Shown here: in pieces, positions 11,574 to 23,700 of the stretch
Layout of the letters: each line of letters starts with the position of its first letter
Position numbering within the stretch: the stretch's first letter is position 1
Origin: Siderastrea radians
Lineage: Eukaryota > Cnidaria > Anthozoa > Scleractinia > Rhizangiidae
NCBI GenBank assembly: GCA_964017195.1
Contig: OZ024887.1
Location: forward strand, 3,771,959 to 3,835,958
DNA: 64,000 nt
Reading direction: 5' to 3'
Notes under the pieces: generated by a model
Told to the model about the DNA's origin: nothing
What the model saw: the letters and a program-made list of their open reading frames with translations, nothing else
Database searches by the model: none
Made by a program: the position numbers and the translations under genes

Positions 11574-14286
11574 CAATGTGATGCATACTGCTGCATATTT
11601 ACTACAGTTAATAGTAAAGCTATTTCATAGCCACAGATTGCACTTTATCTTCATTACTCAAATTTTATCAATACAAAACGCCTATGGTATACATCCCCAT
11701 TCTATATAGACTCATTCTATATAGACTCATATAGGCTTTTCTTGGCTAGTAATTGTTGCTTGGAGCTGCAGATCTCCTCTCGCCGATCTGCGGAAATGAA
11801 TCTTTCCATCACAGTGTAATTGTCAAGTGAGTATCCAGCAACCTTCTCTGTGGTGGAGCCTTGGGCTAGATCATGTGACCTAGCGAGCAAGGGAGGAGGG
11901 AATTAGGGTGTGTTCCATTGGGATGATCCACATCAGGATCAGTGATCCAAGACCACTCAGATCATCAAAAGAACCGAAGGATCCTTGTCCAGAGTGGATT
12001 CATCGGTTCCTCTGATGCACCAGGATCCGAGTGATCTTGGATCACTGATCCTGATCTAATAAGTCAACACAGGGATCGCCACGCGAAATGAATTCTACAT
12101 TTTATATTTTTACTTTATAGCTAATCTCTCACTTTATTAACCCTCAAGGTTGTAACTGCCTTCTTTACAATCACTATTCTCTGACATTGAAAATTCAACG
12201 TAAGCTTGCCTAGCATTTTTTGTCTGCAAGGAAAACCTGTAAAAAAAAACGGGTGGTGTAATCAGTTCTCGACAGTTGAAGAAACTCTTTAATTGAACCA
12301 CAAGTCGGATATCACCAATGCAACTTTAATGCACTGCAAACACACTTTTAGAGAGCGACATTTGATTCCAACACTTTGATTGAATAGGATTATATTTTTC
12401 CAAGACATGAAATTTATGACAATTTCTTAAAATATAGAGAACGTGTAATTCATTTCAAAGGCAGCATTTCAGTACAGGAATTGTTTTATTTTTCTACTCC
12501 AGTAACTGCGATAAAATATTGACCGCTTTTGACCTGTTATATTATCGCACCCGAGATATTTTTATAACAAAAGGCATCACGGAAGGCGCATCGATTGAAA
12601 AGGGAATACGGCGAGATATTCTCACATTTTATGTAAGTAACCTTTATGCTTATTTTCTGTTGATTTTCATTCTGAGTTGCTCTTAATGATGACTCCTCAG
12701 GCAATTTGAGTGTGTTGTCGAAGGTCATTTTGCTAGTGTTGATAAACAAAGCCTCGGAACGAAAATATTTGGACAACTCGGCGTCGAAATAAATTAAACG
12801 GAGAAGAGCACGCCATAAAGTAGGTGAAGGAGGCCAATGTTGGTTGTAACTAAAAATAATGATATTTTACACCTTAAAATAAATAATATCGCTTGCATTG
12901 AATCATTGGCAAAGAGGGTAGCTTTGAATTACAGTTTGTGTGTCATTTTTTATGTAAACGAATCGTTATGGCTTTTAAACCTTAGCGAAGTTGAAACTTC
13001 GCTTGAGAGAGATAACAGTTTAAAGTAAGGAAAGGAATATATATTTTGTATAATAACGATCAATATCAAAGTTTATTTTTACGCCCTTTAAAAACTGTTT
13101 CTGTCGTTTGCTGAAAATTTCTGGGATTTTTGCACGGGAAAGGAAACGGGTGGCAACTATTCACCCTTCCCCTGCCAGCAGCAAGTCTTGTGGCACATGG
13201 TAATCAATGGCTCTTACTGCTGAATTTGCAGATGAAATCTTAAATTGTGACCTTTGAAAAGTCTTTTTGAGCAGGTTTTTTTTCTGTTGTGCTTTACTCT
13301 ACAATACTAAGACTAAGAAATTTTGTTGACTATGAGACTTCAATGCGAGCACTCCCCAGGGGTTGAAGGCTAAGGTTACAACTTGAATCGAAGTTTAACC
13401 TAAGTTTTAAGTTTTCAACATAAAAGTTGAATATTAATGTCGTTTTCAAAAAATGAAAGAAATCTGCTGAGAAATATTAAATAACAAAGAGCTTTAAAAA
13501 AAAAGATTTTCCGGTCAACTGCAATAAGCGAGAGAAAATTATATCATTGTAAAAATTACAATTAAAAGTTGAAGTCTTCCAATTTTTGTTATGATTTGTC
13601 GTGATTTTTCTAGCTTGGCCAAAACACTTACTTTTTAATTTATTGCAACAGCGATTTGGGTTTTTCAACGTCGATCTCCTATTAATTGATATGGTAAATT
13701 ATCAGGAGACACAATTATAACGGTTGATATCTCCGGCTGCACTGGAGGACAGTCATCTAGGATTAGACACACAGTATAAATTGTCTGCAATTGGGGCTGG
13801 CCGCTTGCAGGATTACGATTCCTGTACAGCTGTAAGCGGCCTGATTAGCAGTAAAAGGACGGGTGGCCGCTAAGGGGAACTTGTACTTCTCACGTTAAAC
13901 AGTATTAATGCGAAACAAGAAAATGAAATCGTATGAAATGAGAATATTTCTTGTTGTAAATTGTTCCGGAGCACGCTTTCTCAAGAAGACAAACCCGACT
14001 ATCCACCGAATAAATCTGCCTTTCATCACTTCTCGGGTGTTAGGGACGTTCGTTAATCAAACTGACTTGTCTACTAGTTTAGAACTGTCACATCTCAAGC
14101 ATGTTCATGCTGTCACGTCAGCAAACCATGAGGGCAGTATATTGACAGTAATCAATCGGATGGTAACTACATGCTATCGTATCTATATTGCACTCCTGTC
14201 GGGAAATTCTTAACCGCTGTAATACACTAACTGCAAGTTTTGTACTTTCTGTTTATGACTTCTTATTTAGGTGTAGGGGCTGGACT
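11574..14286. other. Intergenic region between copy A and gene B
   Basis: No exon recognised. It holds a palindromic MITE at 11931-12056 and AT-rich sequence. It should contain the promoter of gene B, but I see no unambiguous core element. A 101-codon frame at 13908-14213 has no domain or homology cue and is not called. Confidence 0.45.
11931..12056. mobile_element. Palindromic MITE rich in gatc
   Basis: Inverted arms catcaggatcagtgatccaa and ttggatcactgatcctgatc flank a second, inner inverted pair (gaaccgaaggatcc / ggattcatcggttc). The whole unit folds into one hairpin. No coding sequence. The superfamily is not determinable by eye. Confidence 0.65.
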
Positions 14287-14720
14287 ATGGCCTTCATCAT
14301 TCATCTTTGCACAGTACTGTTGGCAGCAAGTTTTCTAGGTATCTTTTAAAACACAATTTCTTGTCCATAGTTGATTGTTATTAACGCATTGACCAAACGC
14401 GGGAATGCATTAAAACGATCAAGGTCTTCATCATAAAAAAAATTTGAAGACTTGGCTTAATTTTAATTAATATCCATGTTTTGTTGTTGTTTTTTTTCTG
14501 TTTTTTTTTCTTGATTCTCACCCTACCCAAGACGGCGCATAAGGCCGTAATATTGTGCTTCTAATTTGCCTGTGTCGATGAATAGTGTTCTTGCCGCATG
14601 CTAATCTTGCCTGTTCGATATACATTGTTTTAATTGCAACAGGACGATGTGCTCAAGGGCTCAAACACAAGAAGATCAGGGAACAAGAGAGGTTTAAAAG
14701 ACTTTTTTCTTCTAAACAAG
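14287..14720 (+). CDS. Gene B exons 1-2: signal peptide and basic linker
   Basis: Exon 1 (14287-14338) encodes [18 protein letters not shown], a typical secretion signal, and ends in phase 1 at gtatct. Exon 2 (14643-14720) encodes a Lys/Arg-rich linker containing [15 protein letters not shown]. Cleavage is likely near the exon junction or just after RCAQ. Confidence 0.8.
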
Positions 14721-17700
14721 GTCAGTGTCTTACGTCAGTAACATGTTTTCTGATGTGAAATTATTTGAAATTATCGAAAACCCGGTTTGACCGTGTAAGG
14801 GCTTGAAATCATTCCTTAAAGGGGCACTGACAACTACCTTTAGGGTCACCTTAAAAAAAAAAACCTTAAAGGCATATTGCAATTACAGGCGAGCCAAAAA
14901 TACTGGTTCAACTTTGTTTGTAATTGCTGTAGCAGTTCCCTGATACTATAACTGTGTTTAACTGCGGATCGTTAAGATGGAAATGGATTGCAACTTGAAA
15001 ACATTAGGCTAATGTTCGAAAAATCACCAGAAACTGAGCGTGGTTTGTACTCCCTTTGAGAAAACAATCAGTTTCTTTCTCTTATTGCTCTAAGAGAATT
15101 TTGCGTACCAGCAAGGGGATTTAATTTTAGTCTCAACAAAGTTTTCACCCCAAAAATGTGAAAATCCTCGTGGCTTATCTTGGGACAATTCCAAAATTCC
15201 CCGTCCGTGAGCGTTACTGTATTTGTTACCATTATTAAGGTTTAAAGGAGAAGGCTCTCCTGATTATTTTAACATACACATGTTCTAAATTGCACGTGAA
15301 AGGAAGTATATTTTAGTTTTTACTGTCGAGATAAACAACTAGGAAGGCTGAAAATCTGTAACCATTCAAAAGGTAAGAAATGTCCCTTGTGACGATTAAT
15401 CTTTAGCTTTATCTAAATTATTTTAGCGGAGCCCGCGCGCTAGGGCGTCAGCGGAGCACCATTGCTAAGCAAATTTGGTAACCTATGAAGCCAAAACATT
15501 TTGGTAGTGACGTAATAGTCACGTGACCGTCCCTCCGTCCGTCCGTCCGTCCGCAACACAGGGTCACCAATATGAAGTGGCATACACTGGATATAACCCT
15601 GTGCTGAATCCCGTGTTTTTGGCGCGAAATCGCATGGTGACCCTCGTTGTAGCAAAACAAGCAAAGACAACAAAAGTCAAAAACAAATTTGTTAATGGAA
15701 AAAAAAGAATACTCAGTTGTCTTTTTGGTGGAAGGCGAAAAGTTCAATTTAGGCCAAAAAAAGTTAGGCGATAAAGTTCAGGCGAAAAGTTCAAATTTGT
15801 CTTCTCGGTTCGGTTGCGAACTCGGTCGGCACACCGCTTGAGTTTGCAGCATTTCGCAGCGGTTTTGTCGCCAAATATAGTAGAGCTAGGGTTTTTTGGT
15901 TTTTTCTATCCACAACCATAGTTTTTACGGCGGTCCGAACACATTTTGCCAGGAAAAAGTTTTGGCATGGTGGCCGAGTGGTTAGGGTGTTGGACTTCGA
16001 GTCCGTGGGTCCCGGATTCGAATCCCACTCTGAGCACTTCATGGATTTGTTTCACGGCAGTCCCGAGTTATAAATCCTTCGGCTGCGCTTGTAAATAGCC
16101 AACTGGTTTGCCTCCCGCCAGTTGGATTTCTTAAATCAATATTTGTTTCAGTTGTTACTTAGTTCTTAGAATTGTAAAGCGCTTACAGACGTTGTAATAA
16201 GCGCTATATAAGCTTTGTATATTATTATTATTATAAAAACACCAGCATTTTCATGATGATAGGCAGCTTGACATGAAGAAAGAAATAAGTAATGAAATTA
16301 ACACTTCACTTAACAATAAGCGCCCATGGCCTAGTGGACTAGCGCCAATTTATGACGCCGTCGAATCGGGTTCGAGTCCCAGCAAAGACATCAATTTTTT
16401 CTTTGTTTTTTTTTTTTAATATAACGATTTGAAAAAGAGTATTTTCACAAGTTAATAAGTGCCAGCAAAAAAAAAAAAAAAACCAAAACAAAACGGGGGC
16501 TCCGCTTTTAGGCTTGGCTAAATCTATATATTATTTTTCAGGAGTTACTTACATTATTGAGGTTACTACTGCATCAAAACCAGGAGCAGGGACCGATGCA
16601 AATGTCGCCATTGTTATTCAGGGATCGAAAGCAACGTCACCCAAAACGAAACTAAGCAACTTTTTGGAAAACAATTTCGAGGCAGGAAAGTAAGTCAATA
16701 AAACCTGAAACATTTAACTTAGGTTAGCTACTTAAGGACGTTCGCGCTAATTCGCGCTAATTGTGTATGCGCTTCCTTACTGCGCACGCAGTTCACATCC
16801 CAATGTCACGTCACGTCATGCATCGAGTGCGGGAAATTCCAAGTGGATTTGACAATCGACATCTAGCCTGCGTAGCTGGCGGTATTGTGTGCGCGTGCGA
16901 AAGTAAAATTTTGGCGCTGTAAGCCGCGACCGCCTGCTCCCCATTCCTCTCTCGGCTTCTCTGCTCATTCTCACAGCTCTGCAGCTAAATTTCGCCTTCG
17001 CACACACAATCCCACCAGCTACGTAATCTATTAACATCACGATGTTTTATTCTGTCGGTGCGGTTTAAGATGATGGTAAGGGCATTTTTCAGAAAAATAG
17101 ATTTCGCTCAATTTGGACTGAAATATCGTGGTCGCAAAGCAAGTCTTTGCATCAGCTGTTAGAAAAAACCTTTCAATTTAAATTGAGCTTGATTTTGTTA
17201 AAGTGCAAAAATATCAGAACCATTGGAATTTCCTTCATCAGCTAAACCTACGCAAGTGAAATTGAGTTGTCGCTTAATTGTTAATTGTTAATTATCCTTG
17301 AATAAAAGCCTTGGCGTTCTTCCTTTACCCGAATGAGTCAAGATCATAGAGATTATGTAGTTCCTGAACGAAGCTCTGATCTACTTGAGAAAGAAAGATC
17401 TCGTAAAGTTCATGGCATCTCTCGCTCATCAACAGTACTAGATTTCTCCGAAGCACCTGGCCTGCAACAACATTTTAATAAACGGTATAAAAATATTTTG
17501 CATTCTTTTCATATTCTCACACACTAAACAGCCCTAACTTTTGGTTCAAAGTGAACAGAATCTTTGCTGTTCATGAATGCCGTATGCATGTTAACATGGT
17601 AACTGCTTGTTTTTATTTTCCAGAACTGACACATTTAAAGTGAAGTTACCTGACCTTGGTGAAATAAAAAAGATAACAATAAGTCACGACAACTTTGGAA

Positions 17701-20700
17701 TTTTGCCCGAATGGAATCTTGCCAACGTAAGAATTTAAAACTTTGTAAAGTACAGTAACAGCTAACGTCCTAGAGACCGTCCGTAGCTTCATTTTTTTCT
17801 TTATTTGCCAGGAAATCAATTTTTGACACGTAAAAAAGCACCAAAAATGTGCGAGATTGGGAAGTTTTGTTTTATGTAGACCTGGAAAATTAATATACAA
17901 ATTAATTTTAATACATTTATGAACTTTCTGGCACTGACTAGTGAATTGTAAATCAACGTTTACAACAAAACTTCAAGTAGGCCGAGGAAAATTGTTTAAG
18001 GACAGTAACTCACTTTTCAGCATTCCTTATCAGTGAAAATTCCCGGCAATTCACTGGTTATTCCTACATCCACTTTAAAATCTCTACTTTTATTTCACGA
18101 GTGCTACACGGTACCTCACATTGTTAACTACACACACATTTCCATAAGAGCGGTCTGTAAGAGCGGTCACTTCATTTCGGGTCAGAAAAAAGTTTTCCAT
18201 CAAACTTTGCCCTGTAAACCATCTTGGGTCACAAGTTATTGAAACGGGTCTCGTTTTGGAAAATACGTCAAAAAGTTTTTTTTAGAGCCCACAACAGTGA
18301 GAGCGGCAAAAGGCGTAAATTAACGCCAGGCCAGACACGAAAATTGCATAAGTTGGCGACCTCACTGCTTAAAAATCAAAACAGGCAGGAAAAAAGGTTT
18401 ATTATTTTCAAGTTAGGAGGTCCTTCAAGGGTGTAAAGCGCATGTTAAATTTCATTTGTTTTAAAGCTCGTGATAATTAACATATTAACTCACGTCTGAG
18501 CGCTTTCTGAAAACTCGCAAAAGTATCCTGTCTTTCCCGGCATTTATTTCACGAGTCCAGAGGAAGTCGCTCTAAATTCCTATTAAAACCTGTTAATGGG
18601 ATGTCAGAGAGCACAGAAATATAAAAATACCTTGCGCTTTTAATCTTTCTTTATCACAGTGACTTCGAACTTTTGATAGTTTTTGCGAATATGACCGCAT
18701 GCATTATGCAAATTAGGTTGTTGAGCAAATTCAGATTGTGTGAAATAAATAGGTTCTAGATTTTAAGATTTCTCCATTTTAAGTCATAAATACAGAAAAG
18801 CACGCACGAATAGAAGTTTCGAACTGTTCAAATTGATAAAATAAGCGAATTACCGAGTCCTGATCTTTGGATGCTTCCGGAGAATTGCGTGACTCGCATT
18901 ATGCAAATTAGGTTGTCTGCTAAACTTGGTCCGTTCCTGTAACCGTCTCAAAAAACCTTTCTAACTTTTTGGATCCCACTGTTGTTTTAATTAAATATTA
19001 AAGAAATATAAAGACTACATGCAATGTAGGTAGAAATTCAGCTGGTTACAGTATTGACTTGTATTCATGTGTCCTTTGTATACTGACTCTGTTTGCAATG
19101 AAATGGACAATTTGTAACAATGGGCTTCCACGTGGGGGCAAGGGTCCCCGGGCTGATATGGGACTTTGCTAATTGTCCATTTCAAAGTTCTTTATTTCCA
19201 AACCGGTGGGGGATTTTTTCCTAGCAAAGTCTCCAGTATTTTAGGGGGAAGCCAAACACCCAACAAGACTTGAAGCCCCCCCCCCCTTTATTTTAGCCTT
19301 TGAACAGTCAGTTAGGGGCCGTCCAGTGGACGTTAAGCGGGGGTGGTGGGGGGTGGGGAGATTCGAGATTTGGACGTTAACGCGGGGCATTTCGAGCAAA
19401 TACGAAATTATTAGTTTTTCATCCTAGAAGTTCCACACACGTCAACGTTCTCGTGTTCGCTTTATTCACAAAGAAGCATGTCAAATAAACGGCAAATAAA
19501 TCTCCTCACTAGGGTCGTTTAACGTAAAAAGCCACAGAAACACAATGCACTATCGAAGAACAGTCAGATGATGAACATTACATTTCAGTGGTTTTCCGTG
19601 GTCAGATCTACTTTTAAAACGGACATCTTTGGACAAGAAACGTGTTGAAACAAAATGGCGGCTATATTCTCTTCTCCCTCGCAAAAGAATATGCCGAAAC
19701 TCGAAACTTATCGATCACACGAATTTCAGACGAGAATTGAGAAGAAGGCGTTTAAAACATGGCGGCTTGTTGATGTTCTACCCTCACCGGCCTACGATCC
19801 TTTTTTTTCCCGTAGAAAGCCGTGCAAAGTCACAAAGTGGACATAACTTTTAGATGTCTTAGCAAAACAGGCTCGAGGAACTGTCGGTCTTTTTAAAGGG
19901 GTGGGGGTGGGGGGTGGGGTCCGACCTTAACGTCCAGTGGACGTTAAGCGGGGAACTTGTGAATACTTGTCGACGGCCCCTTAGTTAGCCAACGCTTGAG
20001 ACCATAAAATTTCTGTTGAAAAACAATTTTTTTTGGTCCCACTGAATAGTTTTTCAAATCCTGTCCCATTACAACTGCATAGGCAAATGATAATCATGAT
20101 AATAAAGAACATACTATGATCATGGCTCATTTACTGCATGCCTCTAAACACTACGCACTTAACTTCACGAAAGCTTAGTCCTACTTAACTTACGCGCTTC
20201 ATTTAAGTTCTTTGAACAGTTCTTTTTTCTCTCCTGAATTCTCCGCAAGTTGTTCTACTGTCCTGTTCATAGAATTATTTAACGGAAGGTCTATTTCTTG
20301 CAAACACAAAAAATAAAAAATAATCGACGGATTTTAACACACACATTCTCGTTCTTCCCCGCATTCTTTTCTTCAATCGAGCGAAAACACAACTTGCTTC
20401 CAAGCTCCTCTCGCCTTGCTAGAAGCAAAGTCTCCGCATTTTCCCCGAGAGTTGGGGCGTCATTTGAATTTGTTGCAAAGTTCCCACAAAGTCCCTGATT
20501 CCCCCACATATGGCCTGGGGTTCCCCGCCCCCCCCCCCCCCCCCCCCACCTCGGGAGAAGCTGATGACAAGTGCATCGTTCTCTTCTGGTGGATAAAATT
20601 GAATCTTTACTTTTTTCGTAGTCTGGTTTTGATTTCTTTATACCTACGTTTTGCTCTTTTGATCTTCCTTTGTCAAGGGGCTTTTCAAGCACTTTATTTT

Positions 20701-23700
20701 GTTTATACAAACGCTTGAGCAAACTTACCGCGAATTATATAAAATGCCAATGTTTGAATGCTTTGTGGTAAAATGTGACGAAAAGTATGCAAATTGTATT
20801 TTTTGTCAAACGTTGAACGAGATTATTATTATATGAGTGAACTGTAACTTTTTGGATCTCTCTTTCGTCGATGTATGATTTGAAACGGCTAAAGCCGCGT
20901 CTTGATCGGTTCCGTTTTCGTTGATAGTTAGATGGCCTTCAGTTCTTTATAAAAACAGCGTTCTGGTTCCTTTTTTTCTTTTAATCAAAAGAATTCACTA
21001 ACATTGTATATTTTGATATAAACAAGCTTCAACAACGAAAACAAAAAAGCCTAATGCAGCATCATTCTGCATCACGCGTTTTGATTTCTTGACCAAATTT
21101 AAATAAGATCACTACTTTTCTCATTAACGACCTAGCTCGTGATGAACTGGAGGCTTCTTGGAACCGTGCTAACTTCGAGTGGAGGCACATCCCAGACGAC
21201 GGTGCAATCGCTCAACTTTTCGAGCTACTTAATCGCACTCGGGTGAAGGTGTTTATTAAATTCTCGACTTAAACAAAGAACTACTTTCCTTTGAACAGCT
21301 TACTTGAACCATGCTCATTTCTTTTGAATTCTTTGGATTATAAGGCATCATCGCTTAATTAAGCGATCATGTTCTGGGTGCGGGAAAAGCCTAAATGTGA
21401 CCTTTGTACTCCCAGGGCTTTTCCCGCCCTTAGGACATCACCGAGCGAAGAATGGTGCTAGCTTATGTACAAGCCCTTTTTCTTGTGTTGAGTACTGTTG
21501 ACGTACCCAGATGAAAAATTGTCTGACAAGCATTTATTAATAATGTTGGAGGTTACTATTTAACTGGAAAACCATAATTTCTAGTAATTTTTGGCCACTT
21601 CAGGCCTGAGCCTGAAAATACCATAAAAGCTAAGGCTTCGTGGTTGTTCCTGCGATTCTGATATTGTATTTATTCTCTTATTATTCGCATTGTACAATAA
21701 ATGCAAAAAAACAGATTGAAAGAACAAAACGAATCAGAGCACTGTTTTTATATTTAAAAAAGGCTATCTGACTATCCCTGAAAGAGGAACCCACCAAGAC
21801 GTAGCTTCAGCCGTTTCAAATCAAACAAGAAGTTACAAGTTTCTTTATATAATCTGATTTTACGTTTGGCAGAAAAAAAAGTTTGCATAATTTTCGTCAC
21901 ATTTTGCCCCAAAGCATCCAAATATTGGCACTGTATTTTTACTTCGCTTGCACAACGCAAACAACCTAGTTTGTCTCAAACGTTTGTATAAACAAAGCAA
22001 AGCGCTTGACAAAATCCCCGGGACAAAAGCACCAAAAGTTCGTAGGCGCTGTGGAAAAGGAAGATCAAAAGAGCAAAATGTAGGCATAAAAAATCATTAC
22101 CAGACAGCAAAAAAGTAGAGATTCATTTTTACCCACCAGAACAGAATAATTGTTACAAGTTGTCCATTTCATTCCAAACAGAGTTATACAAGTCAGTACT
22201 GTAACTAGCTGAATTCATCATCAAGGTTTTCTACCTAAATTGCATGAAGTCTTGACATTTCTTTACTGTTCAATTAAAAAAACAGAGGGATCCAAAAAAT
22301 TAGAAAGGTTTCTTTGCGACGGTTACAAGAACTGACCAAGTTAAGCAGACAGCCTAATTTGCATAATGCAAGTCACGCAATTCTTCGGAAGCATCCAAAG
22401 ATCAGTACTCGGTAATTGGCTTATTTTATCAATTTGAACAGTTCGAAACTTGTATTTGTGTATGCTTTCGTGTATTTATGACATGAAATGGAGAAATCTT
22501 AAAATCTAGATCCTATTTATTTTAACACAATCTGAATTTGCTCAACAACCTAATTTGCATAATGCATCATATTCGACAAAAGTGCCCCCCACACAAAACT
22601 CACCAGAAGTTCGAAGTCACTGTGGTAAAGGAAGATAAAAAGCGCAAGGTATTTTATATTTCTGTGGTCTCTGACATCTCATTAACAGGATTCAATAGGA
22701 ATTTAGAGCGACTCGGTCTGGACTTGTGAAATAAATGCCGGAGAAGACAGTGTACTTTTGGGAGTTTTCAGAGAGCGCTCAGACGTGAGTTAATATGTTA
22801 ATTATCACGAACTTCCAGTTTAAAACAAATGAAATTTAACATGCCCTGTACACCCTTGAAGGACCTCTTAACTTAAAAATAATAACACTTTTTTCCTGCC
22901 TGTTTTGGTTTTTAAGTAGTGAGGTCGCCAACTTACGCAATTTGCGTGTCTGGCCTGGCGTTAATCAGTTACGCCTTTTGCCGCTCTCACTGTTGTGGGC
23001 TCTAAAAAAAAAAAAACGTTTTAACGTATTTCCCAAAACGAAACACGTTTTAATAACTTGTGACCCAAGATGGTTTACAGGGCAAAGTTTGAGGGAAAAC
23101 TTTTTTCTGACCCGAAATGCAGTGGACCGTTCTTACAGACATTGCCACTTAAATATCTTAATTCCCACGATCGGCTCCCAGATTGGCTCAGATTAGCTCA
23201 GATCCCAGATTAGCTCAGTTGGTTAGAGCCACGGTGATCTCAACCGGAGGTAGTGGGTTCAAATCCCGCAGAGGTCAAAGATTTTTCTTTGTTTCTCGGA
23301 TTTACTTGTAATTTCTTCTTAGGCCAGTGAGCCGGGGAAATTGTATAAGGCAAAATTGCCACTTGATTTGCGTGTTGTGCAATTTTAGAGACTGCTATTC
23401 TTTGTTCTTTGACCATACCACTGTCACAGACAAAGCGCGGGATTATCACCAGAGGCTTTTTCTTGAATCGTGGCATTCACAGAGAGACCAGAATGTGGGG
23501 AACGAACATATAAAAATCCCAGACATACACAAATCGCTTGCGTCATGTTCGCAGTCTAGCGCAGCGTTCGTGTGTTTTGTTGTGTTAGTCAGCCAAGCAT
23601 GCGCGAAATGTGAACCGTTAAATAAGCCGTTGCTTTTTTGCCAACTTTCAAACCGAAGAAGGCCGAAGTTTTTCGGTGGAAACGTCTTTTTTCAAGTTTT

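Larger units (their letters stand above)
15403..16530. mobile_element. Composite transposon-like block beside the PLAT acceptor
   Basis: The left edge reads ttattttagcggagcccgcg and the right edge, inverted, cgggggctccgctttta. The block between holds a (ccgt)n-like stretch near 15530-15550, a tRNA-derived SINE (15965-16236) and a second tRNA-like head (16321-16395). Its right edge lies about 10-40 bp from the splice acceptor of the first PLAT exon, so it supplies or borders part of that polypyrimidine/branch region. No transposase seen. Confidence 0.5.

Noticed and set aside
13908..14213. 101-residue protein upstream of gene B
   Set aside because: No signal, domain or splice logic; ends 74 nt before the gene B start and is compatible with chance.
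15965..16040. Functional tRNA gene
   Set aside because: A- and B-boxes are good but acceptor and anticodon stems mispair, and a SINE body with att tail follows.
19629..19853. Transposase fragment in the nested insertion
   Set aside because: The frames are short, basic and without DDE or zinc-finger motifs.
20291..20722. 143-codon minus frame with a glycine run
   Set aside because: Runs through a poly-C tract inside the palindrome; no motif and disrupted in the partner arm.
23206..23275. Functional tRNA gene
   Set aside because: Pol III boxes present but no proper acceptor stem; looks like a SINE head in repeat-rich intron.
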